A stretch of 64,000 bases of DNA from Acanthaster planci. Taxonomy: Eukaryota; Echinodermata; Asteroidea; Valvatida; Acanthasteridae. A model generated the notes under the pieces. It was not told the origin of the DNA. It saw only the letters and a list, made by a program, of their open reading frames with translations, and did not search any database. The stretch spans positions 3,930,473 to 3,994,472 of the forward strand of contig NW_019091357.1 in the NCBI RefSeq assembly GCF_001949145.1, given 5' to 3'. Position numbers and translations under genes: made by a program. This document shows, in pieces, positions 46,901 to 61,900 of the stretch (its first letter is position 1; each line of letters opens with the position of its first letter).

Positions 46901-49900
46901 TGTGTTTATGGCCAAAAGTTCTTCATAGGGTGGCAGACCTTGTACATAATCTGCCAAAGACAATATGAGCGATAAATACCCCACTTCAAAAATTCAGGAA
47001 TAAACAAGTGTCTGAGATGTTCGAAACACACATCAAATTAAAGCTTATTTAAATCATCAATTTTCTTGTCAACGTTTTGAGACATTTCTCTACAAAGACG
47101 ATCATCCCAAACATAGTCATGAAGCATATAGCCATTTTGCAAATTGATGCCTACACTCCGCTGCAAATTATAGCAGTCAGGAGAAACCTGTTTCGTCCGA
47201 TAGTGTCAGCAGTAACAGCTGACAGTCCTGCTGGTAGCTTCCATTGTTTTTAACAATCCATTCCAAGTGTCGCCCCGCGAAAAGTTCGAGGCCCAACAGC
47301 AGAGAATTTGACAGCACGCAAAGTCTGATTTGGTCCGCGCAGGCAATGCAGGGTCTATTTACTGGCCGGCAACCTTTACGTAGTCCTTTCAAAGTCTTCA
47401 ACTGGAAAACTTCCAAAGCCCAGATGGGTGCTGTGTCCCAATTCAAGGAAAATTCTCCGCCAAGCGGAGGCGCTTCAAAAGTACCCCTGCAGATTCTTTC
47501 GAAAAGAAATGGTGGGATTGTGTCAGTATGGCCCAGGATCATCTCTGTAGATTCCGGGGCACCCATCTGGGGACAAAGCAGACAAAAAATGTGATTGAAA
47601 ATTTATCAGAAGAGCCCGAGAAAGGTGAGGGATGTCATTTGAAAAATGGCTGCTGAGAAGACTTGGGAACACTCACTTTTGGGGGGTGAGTTTGTTTGGG
47701 GCGGATAATTAAAAAAATTTATTGGTTAACCTACTAAAACTTGAAAGTCAAATGAAATCTGAAGGATCAAACAACACATTGTTTTTTGTTTGAGAGGCCT
47801 CGGGAACTTCAGTTGCCGGTCATGGGGCTCCAAACTTTGTTGATTTTACACTATTTTCAACGGAACTTGAATTGGTTCAGTGCACCCAGATGCCTGGCAC
47901 ACCTAACGTAAGTGATCTGCAGGAGTGCGTGACAAGATGACGCAACAGGTGGAGGTTGCAGTAATTCATTCCAAGGGGGAATTTTCTGTCAAGGAAGTAT
48001 TTGATCCCCTCTCGTCGTGTGCCAAGGAAAATGACGTTTATTAGCAACCCAGCACGCATATGTTACTTTTAGAGATAATCGGTTTTAAGGTTTTTGGGCT
48101 TCCAAGCTGTAAAAACCAATGCCCTTTATAAGCACGTCTTTGCGTTCATTGTAAATATGTAATCCTTTCAAGATTAACCACTTCTTGGAAATGGAAAGTG
48201 TTTGGGTGTTCAGAAAGTGTTATCCCCCGACAAACGTGTTTTTGTGTCTTGTTATTGACACCCATGTGTGTCTTTGTGCCTGAATTTATTAACACATCAA
48301 CATGTATTTGTATTTTTGAAGGAACGCCAGATTGTGTTCAGCATTCGATTATTAACACCAAAACCCATTCACATAGTGTTGGCTTTTAAAAGGCGTTAAA
48401 ACCTTAACACTCGATTTTACAGCACATTTCTAAAAAAAATCCTACGAGTCTGAATTTTATACTGATGAAGTTTTGTTAATGGTAGACTAATCCAGTGGTA
48501 CTGCACCTTTAGTGCACATTCCCGCTGGACCATGTAAAATGGCGGAAAAGGATCACGTTGGGCTTTGTTTGGAGCGACTGTCAGTGGCTGCGTTCAACAG
48601 TTATTAGAATGTTTATGCAGGGAAGGCAGTGCAGATGACCAGTGACATTGTTACCACAGTTGCTAGATTCGTCCATACGGAGGAGGAATGAGGAAATTAG
48701 CATTGCCGATTGCCAGAAAGGATGGAAGATGTACTGCCAAGGGCCAACTGGAGCGAGGACTATTTTGTCACCCGCTTTTTTGTGATGGAGCCAATTTTGG
48801 TAAAAGGTTAAATAAAGCTGAAATAAGTTTCACTTTCACTTTTAAGTAGATGAAGTCAGCTATTCTGTTCTGTCTCGATGATTTAGCAGAAAGGAAGGCT
48901 GAGTACTACCAAGAGAAACCAACACAAAACTGACACTTTTACAGGCTGGGTGGTGATACTTTTCTAATTGGCTAAATAATTACGAAACCATCTGTAATGA
49001 CTTTTTTCATTAAACACTGACTGAAATTGATTAGTTTTTGTCCTTTACCCTGAATATGCATGTCGGAAGATCCGTAATCCATAATGTGTGACCTTACAAT
49101 GCATTCATCGTTTCCGCTATCTTTCTGCTTTTGATACACGATTTTTGCACTTTGTCACTCTTCACCTTCACACGACGAGGGCATAATCGACCATTTTGAG
49201 TTGGTCCGTGAATCTCCATCATTCCCTTGTCAAAACTCAGGGGGGGGGGCGGATCATCCCCAATTCCCAGGAGTCAATGCATCTATAAATACACGTCATT
49301 CTCTCCACGGACGGGATAGGAGGATTCTAAAGCAAAGTCCAGTCTGCCCACGTGCTTCGAGCTTAATTGCCAACCGGGAATCCATTGCTTAGTCGTGTAC
49401 ACAAACCAATTGACTTTGGACCGTGATGAGATCTTTGCATAAGTTATTACCACTTCGCTGTTACCGTACACAGCCCAGCAACGCAACAGACATCTAGTTA
49501 ACAGTTTAACCTTTACACGATTCAAGCAACAACCTCCTACATTAAACGCATCTATTGGACAGACTGTAGCCTAGGAATTCCGGCCAAAGTTTCAAAGGTA
49601 AGCTATGAGCTTGATTGTGTTCGGAAGTGGTAGTCACGTCCATCCTCACTGTATTGTAACACAAGAGACACCAGAGAATTGTGATGACGTGCAGTTGAGG
49701 TTGGAACTTAGCCAGCATGTGTCATGTCACAAGCTAATGACTCGAATGAGACGCAGCAGGCGCACGTATACGCAAACTGTTCGGGAAAAAAACATTCAGT
49801 GATATTGTAGCATACAGAATAATACATTACTAAATCCACGTTTGAGAACCGCACGTCGCACAAACGTAAGGAAGTGTGCGCGTGTAGCGTGACAAAGTTG

Positions 49901-52900
49901 GACAAGTCACGCACTTTTCATGTTCTTCCCCATGAAAATGACTGCCCCGTGTGCCAGGACTGTACGACTAGAGTACGATTTCTGCCTGAGGATCTGACTT
50001 TTTAGGTTTTGTTACTGGCATTTCACACAAACACATGCATTTTTATGAACGTAGCGTATATCTGGGCAATACTGCACCATTATGCTTATTATTTGGTTCT
50101 TCGTCTGTTTCGAGGCTTCGCTGGTAAACATTCAAAATGGTATTTCTAGTACGTTCAGTTATGAAGTATCGTCACTCGAGTGGCGTACAGCCACCATGCA
50201 GTCGGGCATTAAACCCGGTTTCCATGTTGGATTCTTACTTCCTGCCCTCCTTTCTGTTCATAAAAAATGAGTTTAGCACATTAAAATATTACCCCGAGTA
50301 GACAAAACGGTATTTGAAGCAATATTTATGTTTATTGAGGGTTTTTAAATTTTTTATCACAAGGTGTCATTGCTTTTCTTTGCTGTCTTCTATCACCATT
50401 GCTGCATATGCTTACTGACCTAATATCACCTTCATAAATTCTTAGAAGTGAATGTTTTCATTAAAGTTATATTCTTCAAACAAAAAAATCAGTTTCTTTG
50501 ATTACGGGTCTGTAACTATAGCGTAGGAATTCATTTATGAAATCATTTGACTGTAAGACCATGACTAATGAGCACTTAGGCTTAATAGGTCCTTTGCTCC
50601 TCCGGGAACATCCATGTCGAGTGTTTAGATAATCTTTACTTTGGTGTCTATTTACTGGGTGTTTTGGGGTCCATCCCAATCATGTGTCCCAATCATATTT
50701 ATTTCCTCAGTCAGTTTTGCCACCGTTGTACCTGGAAAGGAGAGGGTGCCCTAATTTATACTGGGTACAGATTTGAGTGTTGTGGTCGAGATTTTGGTCT
50801 GGTTGGGCTTAAATGCCCGGATCATGTCGTCTTAAAGCATCAGTCATTGTTTGTCATTTACCGGGATGGTTTCAATGATCATGCATGATGGCACCGTGTG
50901 CGAAATCCATTTCCGAGGGCTAATTAGTGCTGTGTCTTGTCCTGCAAGTAATCCAATGTAACACAGCCCTTGCGGTGTAAGAACCCAACCTACTGCCGAC
51001 TCTGAGATCATGGCAATAAAGCCAAGCTTGCTGTTTCAACTAAATTAAACCCAAGGAAAAACCTCACGGGAGTAACTCTTGGCAATTTTTTTCTCTTTGT
51101 GTTAACTGCGTTTCAGATTTAGGCCCCGCATATAGACGCCATATCTTGCGAACATGTGACTTTTGTGGAGAATCAGGGCTGGTTCTCTGAAGAAAAAAAA
51201 TGGAAATGAGTGAAAAGCCGCATTTCATTACACTCATCATAATTATGCAGCCACCTAGCAGACTTGGATAAATAGATTATAAAAACAAGGCTGTTGTAGG
51301 TAGCGAGAAGTGTTTTTGCAATAGCAAAGGGTCATTGGGCAAGCAGTCATGTGATGCCATGTTTGCCTTCGTTTGCCAGCTGCCGTCACAAGACTGGCTT
51401 TCCACAATTTTATTCCTGCCAGTGTCGTCTAACGGTTAAGCTGGTCATGCAACAAGGTGAAGTGACAATGTACAAAGAAACTGGGTGATGCAGAACTTAA
51501 CGAAGATAGCTGCACCACATCCTCACAAATACTTCAGACGGTTCAGCCGTCAATGCTTTCTGGCGGGAGCACGTCACAAACCACAACATAGCCGTCGGGA
51601 TGTTTGAAAAAAATGGAGTTAAACTTTCGAACAAAATCGTTCCAACTTTATAAGTGGTTTACAGCTTGTTTTGACTCTGCTCCAAAGGTATACTGATGAA
51701 TAGGAAGAGATATGTGTTTGAACGGTTATAAACTTACGTTTACGACCTGCTCGGGAGAATGACTATGGATAATGTCCCTTGTCTTCGGCTTGCGCATTAA
51801 TATCAGCATGTATTTATTTATCAGATCCAGATCGGCCATGTATATAATTATTTCCTTATGAGAGCAATGTGCATGTGAACAGTATCATTATCTTGGTCTT
51901 TCCAAGTCGGAAAAATGTTTTTTTTCCTGTACACCTGGATTTTAGGTAAACTGATATTGTAAACCAATTTTGCAAGTTCGCAGCGCAGGGCTCCAGGTCT
52001 CCTGGTTGGTCTTTGTCTCGATCTGGGGACGTCCCGTTGTTTTCAAAGCTATATTGTCATAATCCACCATTTTAGTTCCAACAACTGGGACACTCTTGTT
52101 GCAACTCTCTCTATAACAGCTTTGGTCAAGGCCTGTCGTGCCCGCCTCCGTGGACGGAATCATCACCTAGCTGTATTGGCGAGCACCACCCCACCTCCCA
52201 TGAAAAGGCTGTAATGATAACTGACAGTCTGTGATGAATTATCGGACACTGTGAATTTTTCAGAAAAGAGTGAAGGTATGACTTCTGGAAATTATGATCA
52301 TAAGTTGAAAACTAAGGTATCAAATTTAAATCATCTGAAACTCTACCCAGTTCCAAGCTGTAATAGTTTGTTTAAGGCATGGCTTTGCGAAGTGCCATTC
52401 AATTAGTGCTCTCCAACTTGATTTCGAGGAATGCGTCATAAAACCCAGCTTTTGTTGACTTTTGAAAGTTGAAATTCGATCTATACGAGAGCTACAGATG
52501 TGTATTCTCGACACAGACACCAGTTACCGCTGGTCATCCCAAAAGCACAATGAGATCAAAGTTTAAGAGATAACCGTAGAAGAGTGATGCCATATTTATT
52601 TAGAAGCGTTGAGTTTTTCCTGTTTGTGTTTCCACTTTACTATCACAAAGAGGCATGTATGAACTTGAAATTTCGTAGAACTTGGTGCAAGGGGAGGTAC
52701 GGTAGCCCCGAACGCACGTCACACTCCGTTTAAGACAGCGCTCTTTGCTTTGTAACAAAATCATAGCATGTCATCCCCCTCATATCCCCAAAGTTCAAAC
52801 ATACACATATTGGTAAAAGAGTGACAAGTTTACAGCTTTGCACAAATTAAATGCTGTTATGAAATGGCCGGTGATCGTGACTTGGTCTTGGTGTCAAATA

Positions 52901-53172
52901 TCTGTTTTGCGCCTTTGTGTCTAAGGTTACCTCATTTCCCAAGTTTTTTTCGTTACTTCAAAGGGTCTTTTATTGCCTTTTTGATTCAGGGGGGGGGAAG
53001 TTCTTAATGGGTACTTCCATATTTATGAGCATAACTGTGATCCCAGGAAGCAAGCGTTGGTTTGTAGACAAAACTCCTGCTGTTTAAGATTTTGCCAGTC
53101 AAAATTTTCTCTCCCTTGGTGATTCATCGTTGTTTAAGTACATAGCAATCAGCGAGCAGTCAAGCGTTTTTG
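43986..53172. other. Gene-poor intergenic stretch
   Basis: Apart from the CpG-rich patch listed separately, I see no gene. Overlapping frames at 47177-47566 (minus, 129 codons) and 47244-47594 (plus, 116 codons) share one GC-richer segment and show no known motif. GTGTTA-type half-palindromes occur near 48200-48410, and a G10 run at 49242. Confidence 0.45.
44080..44300. promoter_or_regulatory. CpG-rich patch, possible regulatory region
   Basis: This patch has mixed-composition, CpG-rich sequence with no repeats and no long frame in AT-rich surroundings. It contains GCTAATTGCG (homeodomain-type core) and AATCCGGCGCGTGCGG. Only composition supports the call. Confidence 0.22.
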
Positions 53173-53666
53173 AGAAATATCTTCAACGAGTACATTTGTG
53201 GGTTCACAAATTGAACAGGAAAGCCTGTGCACTGAACTATGTCTTCCCTGGATGACATCACAACAACAGCGCCCTCAACAAACATGGCAAAAAGTAGAGT
53301 AATGGCTTACAAATAAGCCAGAGACAATAAGACATTTTTCAAAAGTACTTGTTCTTCATAACACAGAATGAATATACCTGTTTAAACAGAAAGGAATTCA
53401 GCCCAGTTATCCAAACATTAACTCTCGAATAACGTATATGGACGCCGTCATGTTGCATGTTGCTTGTCACTAACTACCAGCGATAACCGGTTTCACGTTT
53501 CCGGCGTTCGAACGGCTGACAAAAAATGATCAAACTGTTCGACATACAAGAACAAGCCGCCCGAACTCAGTCTAAAAAAAAAATGCGTTTTCAATGTATT
53601 TAACCAAGAGTACACAATTGCGGAAAAACTTGAGTTTGGGAAAATTTCTTTCCAGCTACACTTTAA
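53173..53666 (+). repeat. Interspersed repeat family, longer copy
   Basis: It begins AGAAATATCTTCA, continues GAACAGGAAAGCCTGTGCAC, TGACATCACAACAACAGCGC and CCCTCA, and ends CAGCTACACTTTAA. The same blocks occur in the same order at 55651-55917. This copy is about 230 bp longer in the middle. No terminal repeats or coding capacity were seen. Confidence 0.7.
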
Positions 53667-55650
53667 AAGGAACCAGTCCATTTGTCAGGTTGAATATGTA
53701 AGCTTGCGCGGCAGTTGTGGCTGGGTCGTGACTCGTATTTGCTATGACACTCTCGAAATAGATGGTTGGTATTTCTTTTTTTCCAAATAATACTTGGTTA
53801 GGTTCTATTGTTCTCCGTAAAAGATGACTAGGCTATTTGTTATTCATATGTTGCACGTGCACGGTCACAGGCTGTCTGGGACTTTCCACAATGCTTTGTT
53901 TGCCAGCAGTAAACAAATGAGTAACACTCAGTCCCAGGACCTGGTTTGTGTGCCGAATGTTTTGACTGCATGACAACTGAGCTCATTGACCGTCTTGCCC
54001 ATGACACAGAACGGTGACAACCGACACAAGCTTGTCAGGGTGCCTGGGGGTCCACTTAAAGGGAGTTTAAATTTCATATTGCACCGGATCTGAAAGTTGA
54101 ACACATTACAACTCGAGCAAAGTTTCGCTGCGAATCTTTCGTGAAGTCAAATTCGGTTCGCTTCCGCATTCTCCTGAAGTATGAACCTACGTTTATGCTC
54201 CTCTTCGGCGAAAACATGGCTTCCTGATACGGCAGCTTATGTGATAACATTCCTCAGTGATGATGTAGTGATTCCGAGTGATTTTTTGGCATTTTTGTCG
54301 GCTTTGTTGCGACTTGAGAAATCCAATTGCGCTGGATGGCTTTCAGGTGAGCGTGGCTAGGCTGCTTTTCAATACATGTAGTTCCTGCGTCAGTTGAACC
54401 ATGTTCATCGTGAAGACCTGTTCACATTCGACGCGAAAGCTACCACCGTGAATGCGATTTTGTGAGGGCAGATTCTACTCGCGTTGCGAATTCAAGACAG
54501 TTCATGGCATTGAAATCGAGCGCCGAAAGTCAAATTCCAAAAGTTGGTCCAGTGGTAATTTAACTGGGGAGGGAGACAGAGTGGTGAACTGCAGAGGGAT
54601 ACAAATTTTAAAAGTAGATTGGAATGATTAAATCAACATCAGGACGATAAAAATAGATCAAACGGGACGAGTGTTCTATTTCGGAACGGGCAAGCAAAAC
54701 TCTGACTATAATGTTTAAAGATAAGTTGGTTAAAATATAGGGTTCCCTACTTATTTCAGACTATACCACCACATATCAACCACACGGTTAATGAAATGGG
54801 ACCGTAGTTGTTATGTTGTTATTTTTGAAATAATTTTTACAGTGATTTGAACTACCCACTGAAATTTGGTCGGATGGGATTATCCAGTTTTTATTTTTAA
54901 CTTAAAGGGTGGCTGTAGTTGATTTGTTTTAAGTACACACCTTCAGGTAACCTTATTTTCAACTTTTGTTTCACTGTTTCAAACGGTATTTTACTCTCTT
55001 TTTCATTTTTATGCCAATAAGTATTTCCTTATCCATGAGCACACTTGTAATGTCACCTCAAGAAGCCTCACTGTTGCATTTGTTTGAACACCAAAAAGTA
55101 CTGCATTTTCAATCAATCAACGTAATCAATCAGGCAACATCTATTTCCATAATGCTGCAAGTTTTCAAGACAATGTAACTCGATTGATTAATAAATATAA
55201 CTAATATTATTCATACTGATAGGTTGACGTGAAAAAAGAACTGCAAAATTGTCTGCAATTATTGAGACATCTGTTGAAGCCGAGGGCTTATATGGAGACG
55301 CCTTCACAAAAAGTAACCAAAAACAACTACAGAGACAAAGTAACAATCGGACAAATAGCAATACAATGCACATGGGATTTAAGTACCGAATAAACATCGA
55401 GGGATATAAATAACAAATGACGCCATAAATAATGAACTCATGCGATTAGTCAAAAGCTTAGGCTATAGATAAAAGTCTGAGTAAAAATACAACCAAAAAA
55501 TCAATATAGATGAACAGGGGAACAGCTGATTCAGAAATCAATTTGAAAAAAGGACTTGACAAATACTTTTTGCTGGACTCACGTTTCTCTTATTTGCGGA
55601 TTCATTTTTGTTTATGTGCACACCAATAAGCAAGCATTAATCCCTTTCTC
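53667..55650. other. Gene-poor stretch between two copies of an interspersed repeat
   Basis: No gene, RNA gene or further repeat is recognised. Confidence 0.4.
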
Positions 55651-55917
55651 AGAAATATTTTCAGCAGTGAATTCTTAGTTCACAGTTTGAACAGAAAAGC
55701 CTATGCACTGAACTAGATACTTCCCAAGATGACTTCACAGCAACAGCACCCTCAGTTGTCCACAAAAAATGGATATACATGTATTTTAATTGTTTAAAAT
55801 AAGTGCACCTTTCAGTGCATTGAACTAAATTACGAATGTAAAAGGGTTTTAGTGATATAGAATACAAAACTGACGAAAAAGTATGTCTTAGAAAAATTCA
55901 TTGCAGCTACACTTTAA
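55651..55917 (+). repeat. Interspersed repeat family, shorter copy
   Basis: It shares with the 53173 copy AGAAATATTTTCA, GAACAGAAAAGCCTATGCAC, TGACTTCACAGCAACAGCAC, CCCTCA and the end GCAGCTACACTTTAA. The two differ by substitutions throughout, so the insertions are not recent. Confidence 0.7.
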
Positions 55918-58900
55918 CGCGATGTTGACTTGGGGAATGCCTTCTTACAGAAGATCAATCAGTGGAAGTTTACTGACAGTATATAATTTTACAAGCATTA
56001 AAGAAGAGATAAGTTGGACGTTCCTACGCACCTTGACGTGACTTGTGCTATGCGCGTGTTCGCTCGTTTTCATTTTTTTTTCTCACGGGTATTGCACGGT
56101 CCATTCTTAGTTACGGTTTCCGCAGATAAGCAACATGATGCCGACAACGCTACCACCAAGCAGGTTCCACTTCCGACTATGCTACCGGTGTTGTGTTACA
56201 ACGTGTTGACACATCCTTCTTTGCAGTTCACTTTCAAAATCACATTTTACTCGTTCATATGAATCGAAAAATCTCTTCTTTTTTAAACTTAACCCAGTCC
56301 GCTTGCGGCAATGCATGACTGTTAGGTAAGACAAAAAAGACGATAGGGAAATCCGCGAGAAAATGACAAAAACACGGCATACTATGCGCAATGATCTCTC
56401 AAGATGAATGATTATCCTATTTACTAACAATTGAGCGAAATACTTGGGTACGATTTGGCAGTTTGTTGAAATACATTGAAATCAGATTTCATATCAAGTT
56501 GATGAACTGTTAAGAATTTTTACAATTCCCACAAAACTGGTAGGCTTTGTTTCGTTTATCAATTAACATAGGCCTAAGTGTTCCTCCCACGCTAAACTAT
56601 CGTAGCACATTATAATGCTGATTATTGTGTTGGCCAAGAAAAATAAACCCTCATACAACAACTGCCATGTTAACCTCTTACCCATCAATCCCAGATCAGG
56701 TATATCCCTACACACCATTAGGAGGTCAAAGTACTTCAGAATGTTATAATGTCAGTTTTCATATAACTCATCAATCATGGAAGGAACGAAAATGCCAGTG
56801 AGGATGGCCCCCGTTATACACAAGGCACCTCTAGGTCAGGCCGCATGAATTATGCGGCCTGAGTTGACACTCAGACTTTTTTGCTGTTTCTGTTTTTTCT
56901 TCTTTACCATTTCAAACTGACTCATCCTGTATCTTAAAGTTGCGTTCCAAGCGACTCGGATCTAAGTCCACAGATGCCGCCTCAAGCCTGAGACGGTTCA
57001 CCTAACTGCTGGTCAGTAGCACAGCGGCGGTTTTACCCGAAGAATTTGTTGTAATTAATTCAGTAGCAACAGAAGATTCGAAAAGTGTACCCACAATCGC
57101 GTTCAGTCCCCTTTCATCACGATAGAATTATAGGTGGAATTTACACTAAAGGAAAAGGTGTCAACATCGATCTCGCATCCTCTCCCCCCTAACTTTTTGA
57201 AAACTTATTACAAGTAGTAACGTCTTTGTAATTTATAGATTTATTATGGAGCTACACATATATTAAATTCGCTTGTTGGCTGCAGACAAGCATCGATCTG
57301 TTTTTCAATGTAGCCACTTAATTATGAGGATGACCCCTTGAACGGCCTCCCTTTTTTAGATAATCATTCCGGGACTGTAGCGGATATTGAACTTTCTTTT
57401 GTGTTGTTTTATCCCGAAGCGTGAAGTAATGCCAATGTTGGGTACATAAAAGCAAATATTGACAACAAAACGTTAATTGCACTGCATCTCGTTGCCCCAT
57501 GCATTCCCCCTCGAGAAGTTTAGTCTCAAGCCCCATGATGTGTGCACCCCGAGGCCTGACAAGTAACCTCTTCGAACGGGTCACTCGTAATCTTGTTATT
57601 GAGCCGATTGTCTGTTGTGTGTACACCCCCTCGCGCACGCAACGCGCACTCAGGAGTCCCCAGTGATAAGGGAAACAAGCCCAGCAATCTGTTCCTTTTC
57701 CCCTTTGTGTTGAATAGTTCATGCGTAGAAAACCAGTTTCCCTGCATCACTGTTATGAAGGATACCCCGTCAGTCCTGCACGAAGTTTAGTATGCACTCG
57801 TAACGTTACTGTGTCTGTTGGCTCTAGCTCCTTATCAGCATCGATGGCGGCTTGCCCGTGGCATTCTAGTTCACGACTGTGTTTTACTGAATGACTTCAA
57901 GTTGATAATGGTCCACTTGCCATATACAGCATGGGTATACGTGTCGAGACGTACCAAGTTTGAACCGCTTGCCTTCGTTGTGGAACTGATGTGCATTGAC
58001 AAGGCACAATGAGCAGGGTCTCGTGAGGCAACTTACTACGTAAGTACTTGTAAATTGTAAACAGATTCAGATTGTTGCCTTACATCACATGATTACGGGA
58101 TGACAAACATTAAATCGTACACGCATATGAGTGGTACAACGTTGATGGTTCATGCCAGACCTCACGAGGTCCTCACGCTGTACATGCCCACACGCAGCTT
58201 CAAGGACACTCTGTCCCGACCGTTGGGAGAAGTCAGTATCACATAATCGCTCCTACCCTCTGTTCACTTCGTGATTTTGTACATGATACCCTTGCGTTAC
58301 CTCCATAGGCAACACAAGTACTATTTGGCAGTGTTTTCCATGGTAAAACAACCCAGCACCCTGTAATTTTATGTGCGTTCGGACGTACATGTAGACCACG
58401 GAGTTTCAGTAAAGGACATCACTTGACACCCTGTACACTTGTCTGAAAATATTCTTCAGTATTTTTTAAGTACTTGTACATGTATATGCAAGTTTCCCTG
58501 CTAAAGTTGACCCTGAAGCTGTGAAGGACATTGCTATCGCTTACTGATGGCGGATCATGTATACCACTGTAGCCTAGGGAAGAATTAGTGATGTCCTCAT
58601 ATCTTCCCTCAAGGGCTAGGTTTCGGGACTGGGCAGTTTTGGCCTGCAGTATTTGAAGCTCCTGGAACTTGTAGTGACCTCTTTACCGACCCTTAATAAA
58701 TACCCAAGATCAGTCAACTCTGTGCGGCCGTCGTCACATTGTAGATTGGGAATGCGATTAAGCTGTTAATATGTAATTCTGTCTGGTCAGAACCCATGTT
58801 AGACTGCGCACCGTACGCCCTAAAACACGGATATGTACAGTACATTTCTGTTGTCCATGTAAATCAATCTTTTTAGTTTTGGAAAAGAGCCAGACACTTT

Positions 58901-61900
58901 CAGGCCTTTTCCTGGTTACTAACATTAACTCGTGATCTTGCGGTGTATATTTCACACCCGTCTGTTATCTGTGTGACGAAAAGTGGCGAATCAAGCATGC
59001 CGTCAGAACCTCCCCCCCCCATCTCTCCCTCAATGTCCAGTAATTACAGACCAGCAAATAAACCTGTCATATATGACAGAGGTAAACACCCCCACTGGAA
59101 AATCTGGGGGAAAATAAGTGAAATTCACTAAGGGCTTAAAGTCTGCTTCAATAAGTTCAGTTTCTGTTGTGTTTGGTGGGTAATCAAGTGACCTTTCCTT
59201 CAAATAATACTACACAGATGATCGCCTTTTTACTGTATGGGCACGATACCTATCCTTCAAAATCCTCCACTTATCCATGGACAAAATTGCATTCTGCCTC
59301 AGTCCTCCCAAATCCACCAATATGTCTGAAAAAAATCAACATTTCTTGATGGTACCATAAGGCATGATGATGACCATGTACAAAGTACATGTATATGCTG
59401 CAACGTATAATTTCACGCTTCACCGTCTCGGCGTTCCAGTTGAGTACGTATCTTGTGCGCATGAACTGTGAGCAATCCGTTGTTAGTGGACTACATTGGC
59501 AATGTAGAAAGAAAGCAACTCAAAAGAAACCAAACATACACCAGCGTCCGCCATTTTTGTTTCATTTGCGAAGCTTGTGTATTCAGAACTTGTTTGCCAA
59601 CATGTTGTGTAAACGATGAAGAGGAATGTTTAGGTAGGTACAGTGACCTTTGAACAAACTGTATGTGACCGAGGGCGCCATCGTCGACCATTCGGAGTGT
59701 GATCGAGTGACTCTAGTTATATAAGTCAGAAATGGTCACGCTACTTTTTTTCCCATGCAGACTGGTTTACATGGGCCATTGTTACACTTCTGTGAAGTCC
59801 TGGAAGGGACAGGATGGAATTTTTAACTTGTTTATTCCTTTTTATTACATTCGTGCGCACGAATCACTATTTCGTCCCCCCGGGTAATCTGTTTGCATGC
59901 ATCATACCAATTTGTCCCCAGAAATTACTTCACGTTAGCAATGAATGCACGTGAATACGTAACTCACACACAGGAATGTTGGACAAGTCATTCCTAGGTA
60001 CGTATTGATAATTCTTGGGAAGGAATCAGTAACCTTTGTGGGAACAAAAACCATAAATAAGTCCACCGTGCTGGCAGGCTTCATGCAACTTGATCGAGTG
60101 AACCGCATTGTCGATTTTCGAAATTGTATCCGCAATAGAATGAAACTATTCTCTTGTTCTCCTTTTTCTTCTCAGTTCTTTTTGAGCTAGAACATTTGAA
60201 GGGGAACTACGCATGTACTTCGAGCCATAACTCTTTTTCCAGTTGTTCAAATTCTGATTTTGGAAGTATGTGGGCCGGGACAGTTAAAGAAATATCCGCC
60301 GTATAATATGCATGTACGGGTTGAGTGTGTGCTTTGTACATGTGCTTATACAGCCAAACCGACCGTGTATTAACGCCGCTACGGGGGCCGCTTGGTCGCA
60401 ATAATTATTATTGTGAGAGCAACACTGTACTGGCCCTCCCCCCCGGCTTGTGTGGAAGGCCAAGGTTACGCTATTGAAGTCCATAGTCAGCGCCCCCTTG
60501 AAAGACTCCTCCAAAGAAAAAAATCACCACAGGTGTTGGGTCCGCGGGCGCCTTCCGTCTTGAGCGCCTTAGCCTGGGGATCACTTTTTAATGTTCGTTC
60601 CGTCTGATATTATAGCGCGGGTTACCAATAGCTATCAACTTAATTGTTTTGTTTAAGGTACAGCATTTCAGCAGAAATGAGCAAAATGAGGTATTTGAAA
60701 AAAGATTTTGTGATATACAGATGTGCCGAAAGATACTCTTACTTCTTAGTCTTTCAGTTAAAACGCGATTCGGGTCAGAACTGGATTATGGCGTTGTTTT
60801 TACATTGGACAGGCGTACATTGGTCTGGTCTGCCATCACAGTCTTGAATAGAGACTCTTAGGGTAAGCGCAACCATACCGTGAAATAAATATTACAACTT
60901 CCAGCAAAATTGGGTTTCAAAGGGCCACTCTGCGGTTTCATATCCTCTGTATTATATATGGACACTCTGCTCTATTGCACGATTATTCGACAGAATGACA
61001 TTGTAATAATGGTCGTGACCACGTCCATTGCAAGGTCAAAGTTCACTGCTCTGTTGACGCAGCAGGACTGGAATGTGTGCGTTTGGGCAACGAAAGTGAT
61101 ATCTCCACACAGCACCTGGTGAAAATGTACGTGACAGAATTTGAGCTTGCGAGATGCAAAGAAGGGCTTTTGATCACCGTAATTCGCCGCCATTGAAAAC
61201 TGACAGTTGGTCAGAGACTCGAAGACGAAACATGTGTGCTCCTTTATGACTGATTTTGTAACCCTAACTAATAAAAAAGAGGGTATTGTGATGTATCTTA
61301 TCATGAATTATGCTTCATGATGTACATGTACTTGGAAGATTACGAGGTCAGTCACCCAAGACCTAACCGAGGGCGCTTCATGTATTTCTGTGATGCTGTG
61401 GTAGGACGCACAATACTTCGGTTAGAGCTGATGGGAAATATTTGAATATACGTATATGTACAGTTTACTCGTTAACGGACTGCATGTCGTGCTGAGTCCA
61501 AAATGAAACGGTAGACCAACAGTGATAGAATCCAACTTTGATGTCATACGCAATTGATTGTGTCTATCCGCTACTTGAGCAGGTGTTTGAACGCTGGGTA
61601 TGTGTCAATATTATGGGTACCTGGATTTTGCAAAGACACCAGTCAGAGTTCGTGATGACATTCTGCATAAAAACGTCACTTAAGGTGTCAGTAACCGAAT
61701 CATGAATGTCCTCGTTGACGTGATATCATGTCCAATAGCAGAAATTTCTCGTCTTGGTCCATGGTAAAATCTTATCTACATGTACATGTACTTCAGGGTA
61801 CATGTACCAATTCTCTGACCAATTCTCCCGATCCGTCACTTCACTCTACTGTTTGCTTTAAATGCAGACGACTGTTTTATATTCATCACTGCCAGTGGCA

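Noticed and set aside
47177-47594. Overlapping 129- and 116-codon frames on both strands
   Set aside because: Only base composition supports them; no motif, and each is the shadow of the other.
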